Shown: positions 1 through 5,269, numbered from the stretch's first letter. The stretch is 8,490 nt of DNA from JAXDBW01 sp034678405 (GCA_034678405.1 JAXDBW010000040.1:1-8490); one strand, 5' to 3'. The notes: generated by a model from the sequence alone, not told the origin. Translations and numbers: made by a program.

Positions 1-297
1 GTCATGAATGCGGGGGCCGAAGATCTCGTTATTACCAATCTGCTCACTTCCTGTGGCTGCACCTCAGCGACACTGACGGTGGATGGACAGGAGGGCCCGC
101 GGTTTGGTATGCACAATAACCCTACGGACTGGTCTGCCACCATATCAGCGGGGGATGAGGCGGTGCTGACAGTATATTATGATCCGACCGTCCACCCTGA
201 TCTCCGGGGACCAGTTACGCGGGAGATTACGATATTCTCAAATGACCCGGTTAATTTTCAGCAGCGAGTGAAAATTACATTAGAGCAAGTAGATTAA
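1..297 (+). CDS. DUF1573 domain protein (5'-partial), CxC motif
   Basis: This is the C-terminal 98 residues of a DUF1573-type protein. The frame is open from the first base, so the true start lies upstream; the ATG at 4 falls inside the conserved beta-sandwich (the 'NxGxxxLvI' strand) and is not a plausible start. Visible are the family's Cys motif, T-S-C18-G-C20-T, then a P-R-F-G-M37-H38 segment and the block DPTVHPDLRGPVTR before the last strand. DUF1573 is an Ig-like (ASH/HYDIN-type) fold of unknown biochemical role, usually extracytoplasmic. The CxC pair plus a Met-His dipeptide could bind a soft metal, or the cysteines could be reduced by the CcdA-like protein encoded downstream; both are inference. 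The next gene is a close paralogue 13 bases away, implying one operon and a tandem duplication. The N-terminal anchor cannot be judged. Family assignment is firm, function is not. Confidence 0.85.
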   Translation, partial: VMNAGAEDLVITNLLTSCGCTSATLTVDGQEGPRFGMHNNPTDWSATISAGDEAVLTVYYDPTVHPDLRGPVTREITIFSNDPVNFQQRVKITLEQVD

Positions 298-310
298 CGA
301 ATGACCACAT

Positions 311-799
311 ATGCGCAATAAACCAACTCTTGTTTTCATTCTTATTTTTTTCGCCTTGATCACTGGCGTCATCCTCCTTGGAGTAGTAGAGGGGGGCAGC
401 TCATCAGCTGAGACGGAAACAATCAAGCTGGCATTTGACCCTCCCACGTATAATTTCGGGGATGTCCGTCAGGAAGCGGGCACAGTCGAGCATACCGTTA
501 CTCTCCGTAATGACGGCGCAACGGCAGTGACGATAACACGACTAGTGACGTCATGTATGTGTACCACGGCCCGTATCACCCTGCAGGGTGAACAAAGTCC
601 ATCGTTTGGTATGCATACCACTGGTACTCGCTGGTCGGGAGTGCTGGCGCCAGGAGCGGAGGCGGCGGTGACTATCATGTATGACCCGACCGTCCACCCC
701 GATCTCCGTGGTCCGGTCACCCGTACGATCGATGTGTATGTTGAGGGAGGCGCGGATGCCGTTGCCAGCATGAATATTCGCCTAAATCAAAAGGACTAG
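311..799 (+). CDS. Membrane-anchored DUF1573 protein, CMC motif
   Basis: This 162-residue protein has an N-terminal hydrophobic segment (about residues 6-25) after a short basic start, so it should be a signal-anchored extracytoplasmic protein. The DUF1573 Ig-like domain spans about residues 42-160. It carries the family Cys motif in an unusual form, S-C82-M-C84-T, followed by P-S-F-G-M101-H102 and the block DPTVHPDLRGPVTR shared exactly with the preceding protein. A Cys-Met-Cys centre with a nearby Met-His suggests a soft-metal site such as Cu(I); no metal role is established for the family. No clear ribosome-binding site precedes ATG 311, 13 bases after the preceding stop, but the start fits the signal anchor exactly. 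Third-position differences from its neighbour in the shared block show an old, constrained duplication. An alternative role is as a scaffold or thiol substrate of the CcdA protein. Confidence 0.85.
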   Translation: MRNKPTLVFILIFFALITGVILLGVVEGGSSSAETETIKLAFDPPTYNFGDVRQEAGTVEHTVTLRNDGATAVTITRLVTSCMCTTARITLQGEQSPSFGMHTTGTRWSGVLAPGAEAAVTIMYDPTVHPDLRGPVTRTIDVYVEGGADAVASMNIRLNQKD

Positions 800-805
800 C
801 ACACC

Positions 806-1255
806 ATGCGTACCTATATCATTATCGCTAGCCTGGTGGTGATTCTCGGTATCGCGGGTCTGGCCTGGAGTCAGTATCAGCATGCCGCGCCACCGGCCGA
901 CACCACAATCACCGTGGCTGCGGCTCAGCCACAGATAGTCATCCTTGATCCATCCCATGATTTTGGACGTGTGCGCTATGGGGACGTCTCCCATCATACA
1001 TTTACTATATCAAATACAGGTGCAGCCCCGCTCGTGATTGAGGGCGTTTCTACTTCTTGTGGATGCACCTCAGCTGAAGTGTCGACTACTGACATTCCCG
1101 CCGGTGGCAGCGCCGATCTGATAGTGAGCTTTGATCCAGCTGTGCACAAAGACGACACTGATCTGGGGCCACTGACCCGCACCATCTATGTCGATACCAA
1201 CGATCCCGAGCAACCGGAAGTTGAAGCAAAAATCTATGCCGATGTCTACAAATAG
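806..1255 (+). CDS. Membrane-anchored DUF1573 protein, CGC motif
   Basis: This third DUF1573 paralogue has 149 residues. An uncleaved-looking hydrophobic anchor (about residues 4-21) is followed by an Ala/Pro/Thr-rich linker and the domain at about residues 44-147, including D-F-G-x-V, N-T-G-x-x-P-L-V-I and S-C85-G-C87-T-S. It is the most canonical of the three: the insertion with Phe-Gly-Met-His is absent and the CGCTSA motif leads straight to the Pro-Ala-Gly-Gly turn. It keeps D-P-A-V-H and G-P-L-T-R-T-I near the end, so it shares ancestry with the two upstream copies but is more distant. A weak AAGGA lies about 11 bases before ATG 806, six bases after the preceding stop, consistent with translation from one mRNA. 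The 3' end overlaps the start of the CcdA-like gene. It probably acts outside the membrane; biochemical function is unknown. Confidence 0.88.
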   Translation: MRTYIIIASLVVILGIAGLAWSQYQHAAPPADTTITVAAAQPQIVILDPSHDFGRVRYGDVSHHTFTISNTGAAPLVIEGVSTSCGCTSAEVSTTDIPAGGSADLIVSFDPAVHKDDTDLGPLTRTIYVDTNDPEQPEVEAKIYADVYK

Positions 1256-2501
1256 ATCACGCCGGCTACTATTACTATTATTATCCTTGGTGGTGTGGCT
1301 GGCGGTACCGGCAACTACCCATGCCCACGGTACTACGGATCAGGCTGCCGTCTCAGCCACAGTGTATTTCAATGAAGCGTGTGGAGGGTGCACCGAGTAT
1401 CTGCGTGATACGCTCGCGCCCGCCCTGGAGCGTCATGGTGTGGGGGACGTTGTCTGGAGAGACTATGTCAATGAAACAGAAAATCGAGCCGCCTACACCG
1501 CGCAAGCCGAGGAGTGGGGCGTGCCGTTTGAATTACGGAGTCATATCATGGCCTATGTCGGCGATGATCTGGTACTGGCGGGACATATACCGGTTGCGTA
1601 CCTCGATATGCTGCTGACTGAGCACTCATCTGACCAGCAGGATCGGCTGATTATATACCAGGACGTCATGCATGGGGAGGCGGCCACCTACAAGATATGG
1701 GCATTTGCCGGTCCAGTCCAGGAGTACTCTATCAGTACTAATCCGGCCGAATATCTCGACTGGTTTCAGACACATCGCACCGAATTTGATAGTGAGCCAG
1801 CGGCGCAGTCAGCTGCTCTATGGGATTTCAAAAAACTATTCCCTCTCGTCATCGTGAGTGGATTTCTCGACGGGATCAATCCCTGTGCCTTTGCCGTGCT
1901 ATTATTCTTCATTGCGTTTCTCTTCACCATTCGCCGGACCAAGGCACATATTGTATTGACCGGGGCGGTGTATATACTCGCTATTTTTATTGCCTATCTG
2001 TTGATCGGTATCGGCCTCTGGCAGGCGATTATTATCACCGGCGTGCCGCACCTCATGGCGATCATCGGATCGGGCCTCTTGCTAGTCTTGGGTATCATCA
2101 ACATTATTAATGTTGTCCTACCCACATTCCCCATCAAGTTACGGATTCCTCAATTTTCAAAAAAACTCCTCAGCGCGTGGGTACACCGCGCCACGCTTCC
2201 CGCGGCCTTTATCCTCGGTATCTTAGTCGGCCTCTGTACCTTTCCCTGCTCAGGCGGGATTTACGTAGCCATCATCAGTTTATTGGCCGCCCAGGCAACC
2301 TATACGAGAGGCCTCGGGTATCTCCTCGTGTATAATCTCATGTTTGTCCTGCCGCTTATCATCATCTTGTTGGGGGCGTCAAATAAATATGTAACCACCA
2401 AGCTGACGGCATGGGAACAGTCATCGTCAAAAAAGATACGCCTCTGGTCAGGGCTTATCATGGTGGGTATTAGCCTCATCATATTATTATTCTTTATCTA
2501 A
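1242..2501 (+). CDS. CcdA/DsbD-like thiol transporter with N-terminal thioredoxin-like domain
   Basis: This protein moves reducing equivalents across the membrane. ATG 1242 is preferred over 1188 because it begins directly before a basic n-region and a Leu-rich signal segment (about residues 9-25); 1236 is also possible. It overlaps the preceding gene by 14 bases, which suggests coupled translation. Residues about 38-125 look like an exported thioredoxin-like domain with C47-G-G-C50 in place of CGPC. From about residue 200 there are six hydrophobic segments typical of CcdA/DsbD-beta, with the two redox cysteines in recognisable contexts: G-I-N-P-C215 in the first and L-C332-T-F-P-C336 in the fourth. 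The 419 residues fit a fusion rather than plain CcdA (about 200-250). The family passes electrons from cytoplasmic thioredoxin to extracytoplasmic partners. Here likely partners are its own thioredoxin-like domain and perhaps the Cys-containing DUF1573 proteins (inference). Confidence 0.9.
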   Translation: MSTNRSRRLLLLLLSLVVWLAVPATTHAHGTTDQAAVSATVYFNEACGGCTEYLRDTLAPALERHGVGDVVWRDYVNETENRAAYTAQAEEWGVPFELRSHIMAYVGDDLVLAGHIPVAYLDMLLTEHSSDQQDRLIIYQDVMHGEAATYKIWAFAGPVQEYSISTNPAEYLDWFQTHRTEFDSEPAAQSAALWDFKKLFPLVIVSGFLDGINPCAFAVLLFFIAFLFTIRRTKAHIVLTGAVYILAIFIAYLLIGIGLWQAIIITGVPHLMAIIGSGLLLVLGIINIINVVLPTFPIKLRIPQFSKKLLSAWVHRATLPAAFILGILVGLCTFPCSGGIYVAIISLLAAQATYTRGLGYLLVYNLMFVLPLIIILLGASNKYVTTKLTAWEQSSSKKIRLWSGLIMVGISLIILLFFI

Positions 2502-2505
2502 TCAT

Positions 2506-2673
2506 ATGAAACTATTTGCTCAAAAAAAATGCATCGTCTGCAATATGACCGTGGCCGCCGCGTCACGTATCAAGAAATATCATAGCTATTTCTGTAGCCA
2601 GCACTGTCTCGAACACTATGAAAAAATCCTCTCTGATGCCAAAGAGAAAAAGCTTGACCGCTGTTGTGAATGA
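2506..2673 (+). CDS. Small YHS/TRASH-like metal-binding protein
   Basis: This 55-residue reading frame starts four bases after the CcdA stop and is easily missed. It has the treble-clef-like pattern of YHS/TRASH domains: C9-I-V-C12, then a Lys-rich stretch with Tyr-His (25-26), then Y28-F-C30-S-x-x-C34, followed by a charged helix ending in C53-C54-E. Four well-placed cysteines in this order, with aromatic Tyr/Phe before FCS, strongly resemble the Cys ligands of TRASH domains found in copper-responsive regulators and fused to copper ATPases. There is no signal peptide, so it should be cytoplasmic, perhaps a copper carrier, buffer or zinc-ribbon-like adaptor. Its tail overlaps the peroxiredoxin frame. 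The terminal Cys-Cys may add a further site or reflect constraint from the overlapping frame. The coding call rests on motif pattern, position and spacing; metal identity is inference. Confidence 0.8.
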   Translation: MKLFAQKKCIVCNMTVAAASRIKKYHSYFCSQHCLEHYEKILSDAKEKKLDRCCE

Positions 2674-3136
2674 GCACCAGCGGCTGCTTACCAATTTTCA
2701 ACTCCCTGATGGTGAGGGGCGCACCTTTGATTTATACCGCTATCAGGCAGGGCGAGCAGTACTGCTCGTAGTCTACCGTGGTGAGTGGTGTGGGTGGTGC
2801 CGCGCTCAGTTAGCCGAGCTGAACGACCAGGTGTCATGGTTTCGGGATCGGGGAGTCTGCGTGGTAGCGCTGAGCCCTGATACCGAGCTGTATACCAGCA
2901 TACTCCAGGAACTCTTGCATGTGTCGTTTCCCCTTCTTGCCGATCCACGGTGGCAGGTATTGCCCCGACTCGGGCTGCCCCGGCCCATACAGGCTACTGA
3001 TATACGTCCCGCCATATTTATCGCCACTGCCGCGCATCAGATTGTATACCAGCATATTGGCGCCACTGCTGACGACCGACCACCGATGACCGATATCAAA
3101 CGGTACATTACTGAGCGCGTTGCGCCTATTTATTGA
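2618..3136 (+). CDS. AhpC/TSA-type peroxiredoxin-like protein
   Basis: This is a thioredoxin-fold protein of the AhpC/TSA-Bcp type, with up to 172 residues. The fold begins near residue 25 (F-Q-L-P-D-G), followed by a hydrophobic strand and the active-site segment V-Y-R-G-E-W-C58-G-W-C61-R-A-Q-L, typical of peroxiredoxin-like proteins with two cysteines in CxxC. A later A-L-S-P-D and the R-P-A-I-F-I-A strand complete the pattern. The classical P-x3-T/S-x2-C signature is not evident, so it may reduce peroxides or act as a general thiol oxidoreductase. No signal peptide, so probably cytoplasmic. The start is uncertain: ATG 2618 overlaps the YHS-like gene by 56 bases, ATG 2636 by 38, and GTG 2666 would give an 8-base overlap with its end while keeping the whole fold. 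Its operon position suggests defence against metal-driven oxidative stress. Confidence 0.82.
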   Translation: MKKSSLMPKRKSLTAVVNEHQRLLTNFQLPDGEGRTFDLYRYQAGRAVLLVVYRGEWCGWCRAQLAELNDQVSWFRDRGVCVVALSPDTELYTSILQELLHVSFPLLADPRWQVLPRLGLPRPIQATDIRPAIFIATAAHQIVYQHIGATADDRPPMTDIKRYITERVAPIY

Positions 3137-3143
3137 ACGACTA

Positions 3144-3194
3144 TTGACGTCGGGCAGCACATGTGCGACAGTATGTAGTAGATAGATTTACTAC
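3144..3194 (+). promoter_or_regulatory. Candidate promoter/operator of the BlaI-type repressor gene
   Basis: The 61-base gap before the repressor gene contains TTGACG at 3144-3149 (a good -35 match), a perfect ten-base palindrome GCACATGTGC at 3157-3166 and an inverted repeat GTAGTA (3175-3180) / TACTAC (3189-3194) with an eight-base spacer. BlaI/MecI/CopY repressors usually bind short palindromes over their own promoter and regulate themselves, so one of these is a plausible operator. No convincing -10 box at normal spacing was found, and which palindrome is used cannot be decided from sequence alone. Confidence 0.42.
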
Positions 3195-3197
3195 CCT

Positions 3198-3593
3198 ATG
3201 CCTCAGAAAACTAAACCCATCGCCCGCATGAAAGTGCTCGGTGAGCTCGAGCAGGATATTATGGATATTCTCTGGCAGCTGGAGTCGGCTACCGTTCGCA
3301 CGGTATTTGAACGGATACGTCGGAAGCGGCGGATTGCCTATACTACCGTCATGACTATCATGGATCGGCTGTATAGTAAACGGATGCTGAATCGAACCAA
3401 GCACAGTCGTACTTATACCTACAGCCCTCGTATCCCGAAGGCGGATTTTATGCGGCGCGCCTCAGCTCGGATTATCGATTCACTGGTCAAAGATTTTGGA
3501 GATGTGGCCATTGCCCAGTTTGCCGATGCTATAGATCAAGTCACGCCTGAGAAACTAGAGGCGCTGCGGAAAAAAGTCCGTCGTACATCATGA
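3198..3593 (+). CDS. BlaI/MecI/CopY-family transcriptional repressor
   Basis: This is a 131-residue winged-helix repressor of the BlaI/MecI/CopY (penicillinase repressor) family, close to the usual 120-140. The DNA-binding domain covers about residues 12-80: L-G-E-L-E-x-x-I-M-x-x-L-W helix, V-R-T-V-x-x-x-I, then the recognition helix with A-Y-T-T-V-M-T-I-M-D-R-L and the wing leading to Y-T-Y-S-P. The C-terminal part (about 82-128) is the dimerisation helix region. It has no CxC pair like that of enterococcal CopY, so it is unlikely to sense metal itself. Signalling more likely comes from the coupled M56 protease, whose ATG shares bases with this stop codon (ATGA). In BlaR1/MecR1 systems that protease triggers repressor cleavage. 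Targets probably include its own promoter and perhaps neighbouring copper/thiol genes (inference). Confidence 0.92.
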   Translation: MPQKTKPIARMKVLGELEQDIMDILWQLESATVRTVFERIRRKRRIAYTTVMTIMDRLYSKRMLNRTKHSRTYTYSPRIPKADFMRRASARIIDSLVKDFGDVAIAQFADAIDQVTPEKLEALRKKVRRTS

Positions 3594-4720
3594 TGCTCCG
3601 CCACCGTACCAAGTCAAATATGTTATTTACCCTGCTGCTGACGTTTTTCGGTTTGATGATTACGTGGGCGGTGTTCGTCATAGTGCGATCATATCCGATT
3701 GTGTATGGGACATTGCGGTCTGCCTTTGGCCTGATGGATCACCAAAGCTGCGACTGTAGTATGCACGCACCATTCCTGAGCACCCACCCGTATTTGGGTG
3801 GATTTATTGTCCTCTTTACGATTCTCGCGGCAGCCTTTATCATTCATGCCGGTTATAGCCTGATTCGTCAGATGATGCTCACGCGTCGATTTTTTACTAA
3901 TATGCGGAGGCGCAGCGTACCATTACCATCGAAGCTGAAACGCATTGCGCGGGACCTCGGGATTGAGCAGAGAATCGTGGTGGTGCGGAGCCCGTCACAC
4001 GAAGTCTTCTGTAGCGGGACGATCCGGCCGACCATTTATATTTCATTACCGATCGTGCATCAGGTCACTTCCGATGAACTACGAGCGATTATTATTCATG
4101 AGCTGAGTCACCTCAGATCGCGTGATCCACTCAGGATACTACTGTCGGCTCTGATGTCGCGGAGCATGTTTTTTGTCCCCGGACTGTCATCATTAATACG
4201 CCACTTCCTGACTGATATTGAGCTCGCGGCCGACGATCGGGCCACAGAACGTTTGCGATCGACACATTCGCTGAGCAGCGCGCTCCTGGCCATGATTGAC
4301 CTCCAGCACCATGATCGACAGCGACTCGATACTCCACCCGCCTCGGCCACATTTTTAAATTCTCTAGAAGTGCGCATCGATCGATTATTGGAGACCCCCA
4401 TAGTCCGCTCGCATCGACTGCCGATATCTCGGATTGCGCTGGGTCTGGTCATAATCAGTGCGATCGCGACCTTGTCATTTCATGGTAATCATTTATTGGC
4501 CAAGACAACTGAATTAGAATATAACAACCTCACTCCACAGGAAGCGGTGTGTCCCATGATGGACAGCTGGGAAGAGTATTTATATTCAGATTGTCATGAT
4601 GGTGCTCAGCCGGTGGATAGCTGTACTGCGCCGGTCGCGGCTGATACCTGCGTGCAATCTTCACCATCAAACACGAGCATCTCAACTGAAGGGGATTGGG
4701 GAGCAGTCCTACATCGATAA
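3590..4720 (+). CDS. M56-family (BlaR1/MecR1-like) membrane metalloprotease with Cys-rich extracytoplasmic segments
   Basis: This is a 376-residue integral membrane receptor-protease. Its ATG overlaps the repressor stop (ATGA), so the pair is co-translated; ATG 3593 is an alternative. Membrane segments are predicted at about 11-33, 70-91 and 282-300, with another hydrophobic stretch at about 178-200. The gluzincin motif H170-E-L-S-H174 and downstream I-E211-L-A-A-D-D give an intact M56 zinc site on the cytoplasmic side. BlaR1/MecR1 carry a penicillin-binding sensor of about 250 residues after the last membrane segment; here only about 73 residues follow, with no SxxK/KTG pattern but cysteines at 321, 335, 345 and 354, plus Met-Met and Cys-His. 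The loop between the first two segments holds H51, C54-D-C56, M58 and H59. With a basic N-terminus inside, both segments lie outside. Soft-metal sensing is inferred; the protease assignment is firm. Confidence 0.88.
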   Translation: MMLRHRTKSNMLFTLLLTFFGLMITWAVFVIVRSYPIVYGTLRSAFGLMDHQSCDCSMHAPFLSTHPYLGGFIVLFTILAAAFIIHAGYSLIRQMMLTRRFFTNMRRRSVPLPSKLKRIARDLGIEQRIVVVRSPSHEVFCSGTIRPTIYISLPIVHQVTSDELRAIIIHELSHLRSRDPLRILLSALMSRSMFFVPGLSSLIRHFLTDIELAADDRATERLRSTHSLSSALLAMIDLQHHDRQRLDTPPASATFLNSLEVRIDRLLETPIVRSHRLPISRIALGLVIISAIATLSFHGNHLLAKTTELEYNNLTPQEAVCPMMDSWEEYLYSDCHDGAQPVDSCTAPVAADTCVQSSPSNTSISTEGDWGAVLHR

Positions 4721-4746
4721 CCCGGCTTGTGGAACTTTCGTATGAG

Positions 4747-4768
4747 GGTGATCAAATAGTTGATCGCC
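4747..4768 (+). other. Stem-loop after the M56 gene
   Basis: A nine-pair stem (GGTGATCAA with TTGATCGCC, one G-U pair) closes a four-base ATAG loop, 26 bases after the protease stop codon. Its position suits a transcription end or an mRNA-stabilising hairpin between the BlaI-M56 unit and the CsoR unit. No T-run follows on either strand, so it is not a canonical intrinsic terminator. Confidence 0.4.
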
Positions 4769-4814
4769 TGGATTGGCATATAGGGTTTTGGTGAGGTTAT
4801 CCACCATGCACACC

Positions 4815-4859
4815 TTGACAAATAGGGTATAGGGGTATACCCTATTATTGTACCCTATT
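4815..4859 (+). promoter_or_regulatory. CsoR-type operator and promoter of the csoR-like gene
   Basis: A consensus -35 box TTGACA (4815-4820) abuts a perfect inverted repeat: AATAGGGTAT (4821-4830), spacer AGGGGT, ATACCCTATT (4837-4846). The centre reads GTATAGGGGTATAC, a G4 tract flanked by TA-rich symmetric ends, the kind of site bound by CsoR/RcnR-family repressors. A further direct copy of the half-site, TACCCTATT, lies at 4851-4859. A -10 (TACCCT, 4838-4843) would lie inside the repeat at 17-base spacing, so repressor binding would block RNA polymerase. Autoregulation by the gene starting at 4879 is the natural reading. Confidence 0.8.
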
Positions 4860-4878
4860 TATTAGCCAAGTAAACAAT

Positions 4879-5151
4879 ATGCTAGACCAGAAACTAAAAC
4901 AACGCGCTATCCACCGAGCCAGAATAATCGCGGGACAGCTGGAGGGACTCATCGAGGATATCACCGAGGAGCAGTACTGTCCTCAGCTGCTGGAGCAATC
5001 TTTATCCATTCAGCGATCGCTCAAGAGCCTCGATAGCTTTTTGCTCGAAAACCACCTGCGGACTCACGTCAAACAGCAGATGCGGACGAAAGGCAGTGAA
5101 GAAAAGGCGGTGAAAGAGCTCATCAACATTTACACATTAGCCACTAAATAA
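4879..5151 (+). CDS. CsoR/RcnR-family metal-sensing repressor with Cys-His-His ligands
   Basis: This 90-residue all-helical repressor belongs to the CsoR/RcnR/FrmR family (usual length 85-120). It shows R-A-R-I-I-A-G-Q-L-E-G-L in helix 1, Y-C34-P-Q-L-L-E-Q at the start of helix 2, and L-L-E-N-H59-L-R-T-H63-V further along. In Cu(I)-sensing CsoR the ligands are Cys-His-Cys (C-x24-H-x3-C); here the last is His, as in the Ni/Co sensor RcnR (Cys35, His60, His64). The N-terminal His3 of RcnR is absent, so the site is intermediate. It is not a CstR-type persulfide sensor, since the second Cys is missing. The operator just upstream implies autoregulation, and the downstream copper ATPase suggests derepression by copper, though another metal is possible. 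ATG 4879 has no clear ribosome-binding site. The family call is firm; the metal is uncertain. Confidence 0.92.
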   Translation: MLDQKLKQRAIHRARIIAGQLEGLIEDITEEQYCPQLLEQSLSIQRSLKSLDSFLLENHLRTHVKQQMRTKGSEEKAVKELINIYTLATK

Positions 5152-5172
5152 TCTAATCAGTAACCTTGAACC

Positions 5173-5269
5173 AGGAGGTGAGAACTATGTGTGATTGCTA
5201 ATACACACTCAGCTGCCTAGCCGCAGTGGACATGGGCACTCCGGTGCTCCTGCCTGCTCTCCTAGGCGG
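5173..5269 (+). promoter_or_regulatory. Candidate leader element: perfect SD, four-codon Cys frame and compound stem-loop
   Basis: This 5' leader candidate precedes the Met-rich, rhodanese and copper ATPase genes. AGGAGGTGA (5173-5181) matches the 16S anti-Shine-Dalgarno over nine bases and sits eight bases before ATG 5187, measured from AGGAGG. The frame then stops at TAA after Met-Cys-Asp-Cys. Twelve bases beyond the stop an RNA fold begins: outer stem 5213-5220 with 5262-5269 (eight pairs, one G-U), a middle stem GCAG 5223-5226 with CTGC 5254-5257, and a tip stem GGGCAC 5234-5239 with GTGCTC 5244-5249 closing a UCCG loop of the extra-stable C(UNCG)G class. No T-run follows. The arrangement resembles a leader-peptide attenuator or translation switch; function is inference. 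Confidence 0.5.
5187..5201 (+). CDS. Possible four-residue leader peptide (Met-Cys-Asp-Cys)
   Basis: ATG TGT GAT TGC TAA follows the strongest ribosome-binding site in the window at ideal spacing, whereas most large genes nearby have none. Two of its three codons after the start are Cys, a composition like known cysteine-responsive upstream frames in other bacteria. The same frame stays open after the TAA until 5309, so an interrupted 40-residue gene is the main alternative. Translation is likely from the ribosome-binding site; the biological purpose is unknown. Confidence 0.4.
   Translation: MCDC

Noticed and set aside
1188..1241. Longer N-terminus for the CcdA-like protein from ATG 1188
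   Set aside because: It would overlap the DUF1573 gene by 68 bases and put an unlikely 18-residue polar stretch before a normal signal peptide; 1242 (or 1236) fits better.
4108..4452. Long minus-strand open frame opposite the M56 gene
   Set aside because: It mirrors a well-supported coding region, encodes an Arg/Ser-rich chain without motifs and has no promoter or ribosome site; other minus-strand frames in the window were dropped for the same reason.
3590..4720. Beta-lactam resistance receptor
   Set aside because: No penicillin-binding sensor domain (SxxK, KTG) follows the last membrane segment and no beta-lactamase or PBP gene is nearby.
4747..4768. Intrinsic terminator
   Set aside because: The stem is convincing but no T-run follows in either direction, so it is listed only as a stem-loop.
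4879..5151. CstR-type persulfide sensor linked to the rhodanese gene
   Set aside because: CstR needs a second Cys in place of a metal ligand; here the only Cys is C34, with His at the other positions.
5199..5201. Stop-codon recoding (readthrough of TAA) as a real mechanism
   Set aside because: TAA recoding as an inserted amino acid is not an established bacterial mechanism, and TAA serves as the normal stop of several genes here; only the open frame is reported.
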